Shown here piece by piece: positions 15,881-24,078 of a stretch of DNA of 45,768 nucleotides. The translations under genes and the position numbers were made by a program. The stretch is from an uncultured Eubacteriales bacterium (GTDB taxonomy: Bacteria > Bacillota > Clostridia > Lachnospirales > Lachnospiraceae), in assembly GCA_949294665.1 (NCBI GenBank), contig CASFID010000054.1:1-45768 (forward strand), given 5' to 3'. Position 1 is the stretch's first letter. Every line of letters starts with the position of its first letter. The notes beneath the pieces are model-generated. The model did no database searches, was not told the origin of the DNA, and was given only the letters and a program-made list of their open reading frames with translations.

Positions 15881-16810
15881 ATGAAAAAACGAGTTGTTGT
15901 AGCTTTAGGACACCGTGCTCTCGGGACCACACTGCCGGAGCAGAAAGCAGCCATCAGACATACTGCAAAATGTATTGCTGATCTTATCGAGGAAGGCTAT
16001 CAGGTCGCCATCACTCACAGCAATGCCCCGCAGGTAGGCATGATCCATACAGCGATGAACGAATTTGCCAAAGCGCATCCCGAATATACGGCATGTCCGA
16101 TGTCCGTATGCTCGGCCATGAGTCAGGGATATATCGGGTATGATCTGCAGAATGGAATACGCGAAGAGCTCTTAAACCGGGGGATTTACCGCACCGTCAG
16201 CACAATACTGACACAGGTGATCGTCGATCCTTATGACGAGGCTTTCTATACGCCGACCAAAGTCCTTGGACGCTATATGAACGCCCAGGAGGCCAACGAA
16301 GAACGAAAAAAAGGGAATTATGTTATCGAGGAAGCCGGAAAAGGATTCCGCCGTGTCGTATCAGCGCCGAATCCTGTCAAGATCGTTGAGCTCGATGCTG
16401 TCAACGCTCTTCTTGACGCAGATCAGGTGGTTGTAGCCGCAGGAGGCGGCGGCATCCCTGTCATGGAACAGGATAATCATCTCAAAGGCGCCAGTGCGGT
16501 CATTGAGAAGGATCTCGCAGCCGGAAAGCTGGCTGAGGGCACCAACGCGGACATGCTCATCATACTCACGAACGTAGAACAGGTCTGCATCAACATGGGG
16601 CAGGAGAACGAAGAGCCGCTTGGCGAGATCACTGTCGATCAGGCAAAGACCTACATGGACGAAGGTCATTTCGGAATCTATAATATGTATCCGAAGTTCC
16701 GCGCAGCCGTTGAGTTCATAGAGAAGAGAGAGGGCCGCTGCGCTTATATCACTTCCTTTGATAAAGTAAAAGACGCTCTCAGGGGAAGGACCGGTACTCT
16801 CATCAGATAA
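15881..16810 (+). CDS. arcC: Carbamate kinase
   Basis: Transfers phosphate between carbamoyl phosphate and ADP to form ATP, carbon dioxide and ammonia, usually at the end of arginine or agmatine breakdown. The 309-residue protein has family motifs VVALGHRALG, SNAPQVG, DPYDEAF, AAGGGGIPV and a C-terminal GRTGTLI. The start at 15881 is chosen because TGGAG has proper spacing; an ATG four codons earlier does not. It stands alone, with no arginine deiminase or carbamoyltransferase beside it, and is followed by a strong terminator. The usual GNALL near the N-terminus reads GHRALG here. Confidence 0.93.
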   Translation: MKKRVVVALGHRALGTTLPEQKAAIRHTAKCIADLIEEGYQVAITHSNAPQVGMIHTAMNEFAKAHPEYTACPMSVCSAMSQGYIGYDLQNGIREELLNRGIYRTVSTILTQVIVDPYDEAFYTPTKVLGRYMNAQEANEERKKGNYVIEEAGKGFRRVVSAPNPVKIVELDAVNALLDADQVVVAAGGGGIPVMEQDNHLKGASAVIEKDLAAGKLAEGTNADMLIILTNVEQVCINMGQENEEPLGEITVDQAKTYMDEGHFGIYNMYPKFRAAVEFIEKREGRCAYITSFDKVKDALRGRTGTLIR

Positions 16811-16861
16811 AAACCGGTCCGGCGGACGGCTCGCCCCACACTCTCTATTTCTATATGTTAC

Positions 16862-16889
16862 AAAAACCGGGTTATCCCGGTTTTTATTT
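16862..16889 (+). terminator. Intrinsic terminator after carbamate kinase
   Basis: A perfect 10-bp stem (16862-16871 with 16876-16885), TTAT loop and a T-rich tail. Confidence 0.92.
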
Positions 16890-16904
16890 TGTATATTTTT
16901 ATAA

Positions 16905-16933
16905 TTGATTTTTATGAATTCTTGATGTAATAT
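16905..16933 (+). promoter_or_regulatory. Sigma-A promoter of the hemolysin III gene
   Basis: TTGATT (16905-16910), a 17-base spacer and TAATAT (16928-16933), directly after the carbamate kinase terminator. Confidence 0.65.
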
Positions 16934-16999
16934 ATGCATATACTAGATGTGGTTTTAAAAACTACTTATCGTTTTCTTACATCTGGGAGGTGCATATTT

Positions 17000-17659
17000 A
17001 TGGAGAAAAGAAAACATATAAAAGAACCCGGAAGCGCGATCACACATTTTATCGGCATGCTCATGGCAATCTTTGCCGCTGTCCCGCTCCTTATCAAGGC
17101 TGCCAGCGAACCAAGCCGGATATACGTCGTCTCACTTGCCATTTATGCGGCAAGCCTGATCTTATTGTATGCAGCCAGCACAACCTATCATACATTTGAT
17201 ATTTCTAAGAAGGTGAACACTGTCCTGAAAAAGATCGATCACATGATGATCTCCGTGCTGATCGCCGGAAGTTATACGCCGGTATGCCTGATCGTACTCA
17301 AAGGACGGACCGGCATTATCCTGCTCTCTATAGTATGGGCGATCGCGATCGCAGGTATCCTGATCAAAGCTTTCTGGATCTACTGTCCGAAATGGGTGTC
17401 ATCTGTCCTCTACATCGGGATGGGATGGACCTGCGTCCTGGCTTTCACCCAGATACTTAACAATATGTCCCCCGCGGCGTTCGGCTGGCTTCTGGCCGGC
17501 GGTATCATCTACACTGTTGGAGGCGTTATATATGCTCTGAAACTCCCGATCTTTAACAGCAGACATAAGAATTTTGGCAGTCACGAGATCTTCCATCTCT
17601 TCGTTATGGGCGGAAGCGTCTGTCACTTCGTAGTAATGTATGCGTTCCTGCTGCCATAG
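17000..17659 (+). CDS. Hemolysin III / PAQR family membrane protein
   Basis: A 219-residue protein with seven predicted membrane helices, of the HlyIII/YqfA (COG1272) group. Conserved features are HFIGMLMAI near the start, TTYHTFDIS, DHMMISVLIAGSYTP and the C-terminal HEIFHLFVMGGSVCHF, whose His residues form the family's putative zinc site. Despite the name, most members are not proven toxins and may act as membrane hydrolases or in membrane homeostasis. GGGAGG lies nine bases before the start at 17000. Confidence 0.92.
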   Translation: MEKRKHIKEPGSAITHFIGMLMAIFAAVPLLIKAASEPSRIYVVSLAIYAASLILLYAASTTYHTFDISKKVNTVLKKIDHMMISVLIAGSYTPVCLIVLKGRTGIILLSIVWAIAIAGILIKAFWIYCPKWVSSVLYIGMGWTCVLAFTQILNNMSPAAFGWLLAGGIIYTVGGVIYALKLPIFNSRHKNFGSHEIFHLFVMGGSVCHFVVMYAFLLP

Positions 17660-17690
17660 CGGCCGGATCACAGACAGCGGAACACAAATC

Positions 17691-17746
17691 AAGCCTGAAA
17701 ATGGTACGTCTGATCCCAGGACGGCGTCACCATTTCCAGGCTTTTT
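17691..17746 (+). terminator. Terminator between convergent hemolysin III and TIGR00266 genes
   Basis: AAGCCTG-x-AAATGGT at the left pairs with ACCATTT-x-CAGGCTT at the right, followed by TTTTT on the plus strand. It mainly serves the rightward gene. Confidence 0.8.
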
Positions 17747-17769
17747 ATCCGATTTAAAAAGTCAGGCTT

Positions 17770-18450
17770 TTACTTGCTGACCGGCATATATCTCATGATC
17801 TGAGCCGCCACGCCCGACAGAGGCATAGTCTGCAGCCATACGCGCCCCGGTCCGGTGATAATCGTATTGAAGATCCCTTCTCCGCCGAACACCATATTCT
17901 TAAGTCCCGGCACGCTCTTAATATCCATCTGGCAGGTCGCATCCATCGCCGCCAGATATCCTGTATCGATCACGATCTGCTGTCCCGGCTGCAGATTATA
18001 CTCCACCACATGTCCGTCAAATTCCAGAAATGCCATTCCCTGTCCGGAGAGTTTCTGCATGATAAATCCCTCTCCGCCGAACAATCCTGCTCCCAGCTTT
18101 TTCTGGAAGAAGACAGACAGTTCTACACTTTCTTCGGCTGCAAGGAAACCGGATTTCTGAACGATCACTTCATTTCCCGGCCCGATCTCCCATGGTCTGA
18201 TCTGTCCGGGGAAACTGGAAGCAAATGCGATCATCCCGTTGCCTCCCTCTGCAGTATACCGGTTCTGGAACATAGCTTCCCCCGCGAACATTCTGCCCAG
18301 CGCTTTCCCGATCCCTCCGTTTGAAGTTGTCTCCATCTTCATATTCGGGGACATCCAGCTCATAGAACCGCGCTCGGTGATCATAGTCTCTCCATTATCC
18401 AGATAGCAGATCACTACCGGCAGTTCGTTTCCTTTAATCTCGTACTTCAT
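17770..18450 (-). CDS. TIGR00266/AIM24 family protein
   Basis: A 226-residue protein of the TIGR00266 (AIM24-like) family, which folds as a repeated beta-prism and has no firm function in bacteria. Three glycine-rich repeats are visible: SNGGIGKALGRMFAGEAMF, GAGLFGGEGFIMQKLSG and GLKNMVFGGEGIFNTIITG, each near the start of a beta unit. No signal peptide or membrane helix is present. GGAG precedes the start. It is a single-gene unit convergent with the hemolysin III gene. Confidence 0.88.
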   Translation of the reverse strand: MKYEIKGNELPVVICYLDNGETMITERGSMSWMSPNMKMETTSNGGIGKALGRMFAGEAMFQNRYTAEGGNGMIAFASSFPGQIRPWEIGPGNEVIVQKSGFLAAEESVELSVFFQKKLGAGLFGGEGFIMQKLSGQGMAFLEFDGHVVEYNLQPGQQIVIDTGYLAAMDATCQMDIKSVPGLKNMVFGGEGIFNTIITGPGRVWLQTMPLSGVAAQIMRYMPVSK

Positions 18451-18537
18451 GCTTTTTCTCCTTTTTCCTGTTGTTTTTGCTGCCGCGATACCATCTCAGA
18501 AAATGAATCGCCGCTATATACAGTCATTGTACCATAA

Positions 18538-18568
18538 AATCCCGGCAGAGTAACTCCCCTGCCGGAAT
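18538..18568 (-). terminator. Terminator after the two-component operon
   Basis: CCGGCAG/CTGCCGG stem (18542-18548 with 18559-18565) with flanking pairs, followed on the minus strand by ATTTT, about 40 bases after the kinase stop. The same segment lies just before an extended -10 (TGG-TACAAT, 18526-18531) for the TIGR00266 gene. Confidence 0.75.
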
Positions 18569-18605
18569 TCTTTACATAAATCAGATACAATGTTACTTTT
18601 TCAGG

Positions 18606-20876
18606 CTATACCTGCACACTCCCCTGGGCGTCTGCCTTCTCCTGCTCTCCTGCTGTCTCAGTCTCCTGCTCCGCCTGACGCCTCTGCTCTTCCTCCGGCG
18701 GGATCTCGAGCTTCGGCAGCATGATATCCGCTTTGAACAGATCGGCCTCTGTAGAGATTTTCAACGTGCCGTGCTGCAGTTCGATAAAGCTCTTGGCGAT
18801 CGCAAGACCAAGTCCGGATCCTTCTGTATTTCTTGAAGAATCTCCCCGGACAAAGCGGTCCGTGATCTCCTCAGTATCAAAATTCAGCTCTGCAGCAGAT
18901 ATATTCTTCATAGAAATGTGTACGTCGTTCTCCTGTTCTGTCATCTCGATATATACCCGTGTATGGGGCATCGCATATTTTGTGATATTTACGATCAGAT
19001 TCTCCAGGATGCGGTACGTCTTCTGACTGTCCAGCCACATGATAAGCTTATGTTCCGGCAGTTTCCAGCGGAAATCAAGATTCGCCTCCCTGATCTTTCC
19101 GTCATTTTCCAGTCCCACTTGTTTGATAAGATCCACAATATCTACTTTCATATAGTGCATGACGACGCTCCTGCTTGCCGCCTTGCTGATCTCAAACAGG
19201 TCCTCGATCAGCACTTTCAGACGCAGAGACTTTCTTTCAAGCACATCGATATATTCTTTCCGCTTTTCTTCATCTTTTTCATTTTTCAGCAGGTCCGTGT
19301 AAGTGATGATCGCAGTAAGCGGAGTCCGGAGATCATGGGATACGTTTGTCACAAGCTCTGTCTTCATCCGCTCATTCTTTACTTCTTCGTCCACAGCTTT
19401 CTTAAAGCCTTTCTGGATCTTCTTCAGCTCATCCTGGATCGGATTGAACAGTCCGATATCCCCCTCGATCGGAGCGTCCAGATGTCCTTCTGCCAACTGA
19501 TTTGTAGACTTTAACAGCAGTTTGTACTTCTCCTGGAGATCTTTCACATATTTTCTGAGGAAAAGGAACAGGAGCACAGAGTAAATGATCAGTGCAAGTG
19601 TTCCGAAAACCCAGAAGAAACATACAACCGCCAGGATGATATAGTTAATGATCACGATCTTTAAGATCGTCCGGTTCGTCTTCTCACGGAAATCAACATG
19701 CTGCAGCGCGTCATATTGTTTTGCAAAGAATGCTTTGATCCTCTTTATGAGGCCGCCTGCCTTTCTCACCATCTCCTCATCGCTCTCTGTTCCCTGGCCG
19801 CGGTAGTGGCGGATCAGCTTCATGGTCAACGTTCTGTCACGCCAGTACGCACCCTTCATGCGGATCATTGCCCGAAGGGAAGTCACGCTCCAGAATACCA
19901 GTCCGAAAACGAAAAACCACATTGCGAAATTAATGATCGCCGCAATAATCTCCATACCGTGCCCCATGCCCGGAAGCAGACTGTTCTCCACTGTCTGATC
20001 TACAATTCTTGCCGGAAGTGCATTCAAATAAGTCGCATATATGAACAGCCACACAAGGATCGGAACTTCAAACGGCACATCAAACATTTTCATCTCACTG
20101 ATATCCAGCTTTCTCCTGACCGGAAGAAGCAGGGCTGCGGCAATCACTACCCAGCACAGGGGATCCAGTGTATCACTGTAGTGAATCGTCTCCCGCACAC
20201 TGTAATATGGAACAGGATCATCTTCCCAATTGTCCTCTGCGTATGCCTCTGTAAACACATTCAGATATTCCTGACTCATCCCATAGATGACAGTAATGCC
20301 TTTTGGCTCCGCAATACTTGAAATCTCCCCACTATATTCCACCTCCTGAGCGGAAGTCACATAATCCGATTCAAGACTGTATTCTTCCTCCGGACTTAAT
20401 GCTGTTCCGTCGATCTGAACAGAAGAGATCTCCCCGTTCTCGGAAAATGTATAACGCGCCCGGAACGCATAGTCTGCTGCATCTTCGCTGTTTGCCAGAA
20501 GGCTCTCCGCCGTCCCCTCATCCACATTTTTGAGGAGCTGCCGGCTTTCACTGTCAAACACTTCGTAATCGAAATACTTTTTCGCCAGCTCAAAGTTTCT
20601 CTGTCCGTATTCGTCCAGCACCTCTGCCGGATCCGTCTCATCGGCATATTCATTATAGAGAAGATAATTCCCCTCAGCCAGATCCATGCTGATCGATGAG
20701 AGTACACTTGTATAAGGCACAGGCGCCTCTGCATCTTCTGTAGCTTCAGAATTAGCGCTGTCCATCTCATACTTCATTCCGTCATACTGTGACATCATGA
20801 TAAGGGAACATATGCTGAGTAATATAACGACTACTATAATACCTGCCTTACGGCTGTTTTTCGATTTTGTATCCAA
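18606..20876 (-). CDS. Membrane sensor histidine kinase
   Basis: A 756-residue sensor kinase. A first helix at about 12-28 is followed by a roughly 210-residue extracytoplasmic domain (30-238) rich in Asp, Glu and Tyr. Further helices are near 239-253, 271-287, 308-332 and a double pass at 405-440; then a HAMP-like linker leads to HisKA with phospho-acceptor His514 in NVSHDLRTPLTA. The ATPase domain has N-box Asn630 (LIVNITKYA) and GSGLGLAI at 687-694. The C-terminal 30 residues are a Glu/Gln-rich tail. The start codon is TTG with AAGGTGG upstream, 29 bases inside the regulator gene. The signal is unknown. Confidence 0.9.
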   Translation of the reverse strand: MDTKSKNSRKAGIIVVVILLSICSLIMMSQYDGMKYEMDSANSEATEDAEAPVPYTSVLSSISMDLAEGNYLLYNEYADETDPAEVLDEYGQRNFELAKKYFDYEVFDSESRQLLKNVDEGTAESLLANSEDAADYAFRARYTFSENGEISSVQIDGTALSPEEEYSLESDYVTSAQEVEYSGEISSIAEPKGITVIYGMSQEYLNVFTEAYAEDNWEDDPVPYYSVRETIHYSDTLDPLCWVVIAAALLLPVRRKLDISEMKMFDVPFEVPILVWLFIYATYLNALPARIVDQTVENSLLPGMGHGMEIIAAIINFAMWFFVFGLVFWSVTSLRAMIRMKGAYWRDRTLTMKLIRHYRGQGTESDEEMVRKAGGLIKRIKAFFAKQYDALQHVDFREKTNRTILKIVIINYIILAVVCFFWVFGTLALIIYSVLLFLFLRKYVKDLQEKYKLLLKSTNQLAEGHLDAPIEGDIGLFNPIQDELKKIQKGFKKAVDEEVKNERMKTELVTNVSHDLRTPLTAIITYTDLLKNEKDEEKRKEYIDVLERKSLRLKVLIEDLFEISKAASRSVVMHYMKVDIVDLIKQVGLENDGKIREANLDFRWKLPEHKLIMWLDSQKTYRILENLIVNITKYAMPHTRVYIEMTEQENDVHISMKNISAAELNFDTEEITDRFVRGDSSRNTEGSGLGLAIAKSFIELQHGTLKISTEADLFKADIMLPKLEIPPEEEQRRQAEQETETAGEQEKADAQGSVQV

Positions 20877-21546
20877 CTCCCCACACCACCTTTAAATATT
20901 TCGGATTCTTTGGATCTAATTCAATCTTTTCTCTTATGTTTCTCACATGCACCATAATAGTATCTGTATTGACGGCTTTTTCCTGCCATACGCGCTCATA
21001 GATTTCCTCGGATGAGAATACTCTGCCCGGATTCTTCGCCAGCAGGAGAAGAATCTTGTACTCTATGGGCGTGAGTTTCACCGGTTTTCCGTCCATCGTC
21101 ACTTCCACCGCATCCTCATTGATCTCCAGTCCTCCGATCACATGCACATTTTCCTGCGGCGTCAGTTTTTCCAGGAACTTCCGGTATCGTCTGAGCTGGG
21201 AATTCACCCTCGCCATCAGTTCCATAGGTGTAAAAGGCTTTGTCACATAATCATCCGCCCCGATATTTAAGCCTGTGATCTTATCCACTTCCTCGGATTT
21301 TGCCGACAGCATGATCACCGGGAAATCATGTTTTTCCCTTAATTTCATTGTCATGCGGATACCGTCCATTCTGGGCATCATGATATCCACGATAGCCAGA
21401 TGGATATCCTCCTTGTCTATGATCTCCAGGCCTTCAATGCCGTCCGCCGCCTGAAATACTTTATATCCCTGACTCTGCAGGTAGATCTGGACGCCCTCCC
21501 GGATTTCCTTGTCGTCCTCTACGATCAAAATATTGTTCGTCTCCAT
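20848..21546 (-). CDS. OmpR-family response regulator
   Basis: A 232-residue regulator paired with the downstream kinase. The receiver domain has acidic residues E10, D11 and D12, phospho-acceptor Asp54 (LAIVDIMMPRMDG) and Lys103 (TKPF). A C-terminal OmpR-type winged helix (about 135-230) ends in KYLKVVWGVGYKIEK. AGAGGAG precedes the ATG. The coding end overlaps the kinase start by 29 bases, so the two are coupled. Likely target genes are not visible. Confidence 0.93.
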   Translation of the reverse strand: METNNILIVEDDKEIREGVQIYLQSQGYKVFQAADGIEGLEIIDKEDIHLAIVDIMMPRMDGIRMTMKLREKHDFPVIMLSAKSEEVDKITGLNIGADDYVTKPFTPMELMARVNSQLRRYRKFLEKLTPQENVHVIGGLEINEDAVEVTMDGKPVKLTPIEYKILLLLAKNPGRVFSSEEIYERVWQEKAVNTDTIMVHVRNIREKIELDPKNPKYLKVVWGVGYKIEKQP

Positions 21547-21576
21547 GTTGTCTCCTCTTCTTCCTTTTCTGGTTAT

Positions 21577-22206
21577 TTATATTGCTGCCTCTGTCTCCAT
21601 CTCCGCCAGCCCGGCAGCCTTTGTCGGGAGCTTCGGCACATGATTTTTACTTACCACTCCATAATTTTTAACGGATACTGTCACGACAGAATACGGCAGA
21701 GGGATCACGTATTTGTCCCATCTGTGCCTCAGCCGCAGGCAGGAAGAATAGGACAGACTGATACCTGCAAAATCTTCTCCCGCATGCTCTGACAGGTAAA
21801 ACGCCAGCTTCTTGGGAATGTGTCTCGGCCCCAGCGGGCCGTCCAGAGCCACCGCGATAGAGTGCGTCTTCTCATAGGAATCCTGCACGATCTTTTTAAG
21901 CGCCGTAAACGCCTGAAATCCATCCGGCACACGAAGCGCGTTTCCTCCGCATCTTCTAACCATATTTTCTATATAATCCCCACGGGTATCTGCAGTTACG
22001 ATCACATCTACCGGCGTTGTCTTATGCGCCAGATTTTCAAGTACAATGTTCATGAAGAAACTGTCTTCGTGCCAGAAACCGAATATCTGACTGTCCCCGT
22101 ATCGATTATCCTCATCCCAGCAGATCGTCACAGTCCTCTCGATCCATTTCAGGTAATTAGTGAAAAGCCACTGCAGAGCTCTCCCGCCGATCTTCTTCCA
22201 TCTCAT
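21577..22206 (-). CDS. DUF374-type lysophospholipid acyltransferase family protein
   Basis: A 209-residue protein resembling the DUF374/lysophospholipid acyltransferase group. IFGFWHEDSFFM near 40-51 carries the His that would serve as catalytic base, VTADTRGDYIENMV follows, and VALDGPLGPRH near 125-135 is the DGPxGP motif of the family. The start at 22206 has AAAGGAG 10 bases upstream and makes the gene overlap the end of the glycosyltransferase by 50 bases; later starts would remove the His motif. With the GT4 enzyme and DedA it may modify membrane glycolipids, an inference from context. Confidence 0.72.
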   Translation of the reverse strand: MRWKKIGGRALQWLFTNYLKWIERTVTICWDEDNRYGDSQIFGFWHEDSFFMNIVLENLAHKTTPVDVIVTADTRGDYIENMVRRCGGNALRVPDGFQAFTALKKIVQDSYEKTHSIAVALDGPLGPRHIPKKLAFYLSEHAGEDFAGISLSYSSCLRLRHRWDKYVIPLPYSVVTVSVKNYGVVSKNHVPKLPTKAAGLAEMETEAAI

Positions 22207-23452
22207 AAAGTCTGTCTCCTTTCCTGAACCCACATTGATTGTAGAGCATCTCCTCGTAGATGGCAAGCCTTGAGGAACGGTATTTCTCAGCGCAGAGAAG
22301 CGCCGCGTCCTTCATCCTGTCCCGGTTCTCTTCTTTCAGCGCCTCGACGACTTTTGCCGCCCATTCTTCTTCCCGTTCCTCAGTCAGAAATCCGTTCACG
22401 CCCTCTTCGATAATATCGTCCGCGCCTACTGCGTGGACCGCCACGACGGGCGTCCCCGCTGCCATGGCCTCTGCCAGGACAATACCCTGCGTCTCCGACT
22501 TCGATGCAAAGAGAAACAGGTCGGCCGCGCCCATATAATCTTTCACCTGATCATTCGGTATATTTCCGGCGAAAGTCACCACATCCTGTATCCCGAGAAT
22601 AGAAGCCCTGACTTTCAGTTCTGCTTTCTGACTTCCATCTCCTACGACAATTACCTGAAAGTCATCTCCGATCACCTGTTTGAGTTCTGCGATCCCGCGC
22701 AGCAGAAAGCCATAATTCTTCTCTTTCTCCAGTCTGGATACGGTGACGAGGAGATGACTCTTCCCCCTGCTGTACTCCTCTCTGATCGTCTGGGAGCGTT
22801 CAATATTTTTCCTGTAAAACGAACCGTCAAGCCCGGTCGGAAGGACAGCGACCGGTGTGTCCACCCCATATCCTCTTATGATCTGCCGCATGCCTTCGGA
22901 TGGTGCAAGTACAAGATCACATTTATTGCAGAACCACCTCATATAAGATGGGATTCCAGTCCTTTGTATCCACTCTGCCGCTTTCTTCTTCACAATCGTG
23001 CTCCTCTCATTGATCCGGAAGCACGGGATATAATGGAGATAGTCCTCGTATCTCGTATGATAAGTATAGACGACGGGTATCCCGTATCTCTTTCCAAGCC
23101 ACAGCGCCCACGGCCCGACGAACATGGGGTGATGCACGTGGATGCAGTCGAATCTTTCCTGCTCAAACACATCGAATATCTCCGTCGGATAGATTCCCGG
23201 ATATACCATCCCGTTATCCATCTTTTTCTTCTGCGAGTGATAACGTACCACCCTCTCCGGCGCCTTCCTGTCCTCTTCCAGAATCTTTTCCCGGAAATAT
23301 TGAGCCTGTTCTTTCTCCTCGCTTTCATACTTCGGTGCAAATACCGTCACCTGATTTCCAAGCTTCACCAGCTCCTTAGCCTGCCGCTCTACCGAGACCG
23401 GCACGCCTCCCACAAAAGGTCTGTAATTATTTGTAAGCATCGCTATCTTCAT
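22157..23452 (-). CDS. GT4-family glycosyltransferase, probable glycolipid synthase
   Basis: A 431-residue GT-B enzyme. The N-terminal glycine-rich acceptor-side loop is RPFVGGVPVSVERQAKEL (about 11-28), HVHHPMFVGPWALW lies near 100, and the C-terminal donor domain begins with VSRLEKEKNYGFLL. SKSETQGIVLAEAMAAGTPVVAV near 325-347 contains the E-x7-E motif of retaining GT4 enzymes. It resembles diacylglycerol glucosyltransferases, which use a UDP-sugar to make membrane glycolipids; cell-envelope acceptors are possible too. AGAGGAT precedes the ATG. It follows DedA by 18 bases and precedes the acyltransferase, forming a three-gene unit. Confidence 0.85.
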   Translation of the reverse strand: MKIAMLTNNYRPFVGGVPVSVERQAKELVKLGNQVTVFAPKYESEEKEQAQYFREKILEEDRKAPERVVRYHSQKKKMDNGMVYPGIYPTEIFDVFEQERFDCIHVHHPMFVGPWALWLGKRYGIPVVYTYHTRYEDYLHYIPCFRINERSTIVKKKAAEWIQRTGIPSYMRWFCNKCDLVLAPSEGMRQIIRGYGVDTPVAVLPTGLDGSFYRKNIERSQTIREEYSRGKSHLLVTVSRLEKEKNYGFLLRGIAELKQVIGDDFQVIVVGDGSQKAELKVRASILGIQDVVTFAGNIPNDQVKDYMGAADLFLFASKSETQGIVLAEAMAAGTPVVAVHAVGADDIIEEGVNGFLTEEREEEWAAKVVEALKEENRDRMKDAALLCAEKYRSSRLAIYEEMLYNQCGFRKGDRLYEMEEDRRESSAVAFH

Positions 23453-23470
23453 ATCCTCTTTCCCCTCCGT

Positions 23471-23980
23471 CTATGCAAAGAAATCGATCGCCGCATCCCC
23501 AAAGAAGTACCCTGCTCCGACAAATGCCAGATTCCACAGAAAGATCCCGCACGTGGAACTCAGTGTATATTTGATAAAATCCATCCTGACCATGCCTGCA
23601 GGAACTGAGATGAGAGTGCGGACCATCGGGAGCAGCTTGCTCACAAATACGCCGACGCATCCTTTCTCTCTTAAATAATTCATCTTTTCCTCTATAACGG
23701 GCCTGTGTTTGGGGAATTTTTTAAAATAGAATCCAAGCACCTTATTCCCTCCGAACCTTCCCAGCAGATAGAGCGCCCAGCTCCCGGTGAGTCCCGCTGC
23801 CACCGTAAGCAGCATGACGACCGGAAAACTGATCTCGCCCTGCGCCGCCCAGATCCCCGAAAGCGGCATAATAACGCCCGCCGGAAATCCCGGAAGATTC
23901 AGATATTCCAAAAGTACGATCAGATAGATGAAAAAAGCACCATATCGGATAAAATAACTGGTAAGTTCTGAAATATTCAT
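23471..23980 (-). CDS. DedA-family membrane protein
   Basis: A 169-residue DedA/SNARE-associated protein, a bit shorter than the usual 200. It keeps the family marks: LEYLNLPGFPAGVIMPLSG, GLTGSWALYLLGRFGG and VSKLLPMVRTLISVPAGMVRM, where the Arg lies in the re-entrant region. DedA proteins flip or recycle polyprenyl phosphate or phospholipids. The neighbouring glycosyltransferase and acyltransferase fit a lipid role. The GGGGG ribosome-binding site lies inside the 3' arm of a strong hairpin (23989-24037). Confidence 0.9.
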   Translation of the reverse strand: MNISELTSYFIRYGAFFIYLIVLLEYLNLPGFPAGVIMPLSGIWAAQGEISFPVVMLLTVAAGLTGSWALYLLGRFGGNKVLGFYFKKFPKHRPVIEEKMNYLREKGCVGVFVSKLLPMVRTLISVPAGMVRMDFIKYTLSSTCGIFLWNLAFVGAGYFFGDAAIDFFA

Positions 23981-23988
23981 AAAAAATA

Positions 23989-24037
23989 CAGCCCCCTTTC
24001 ATGATTACAGGATAAACTGTAAATCTAAAGGGGGCTG
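23989..24037 (-). terminator. Terminator-like hairpin that also holds the dedA ribosome-binding site
   Basis: On the minus strand CAGCCCCCTTT (24027-24037) pairs with AAAGGGGGCTG (23989-23999), with an inner TTACAG/CTGTAA stem. A TATTTTTT run follows and then the dedA ATG. It can end transcription from the upstream acyltransferase gene and, if read through, would hide the GGGGG ribosome-binding site. Confidence 0.7.
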
Positions 24038-24078
24038 ATATAAGATTCCAAAGAATTTCTTAAGAATAAAAGTGAAAT

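Noticed and set aside
22433-23608. Long plus-strand open frame of 391 codons
   Set aside because: It is antisense to the GT4 glycosyltransferase and DedA genes, whose motifs are clear; the plus-strand protein resembles nothing known.
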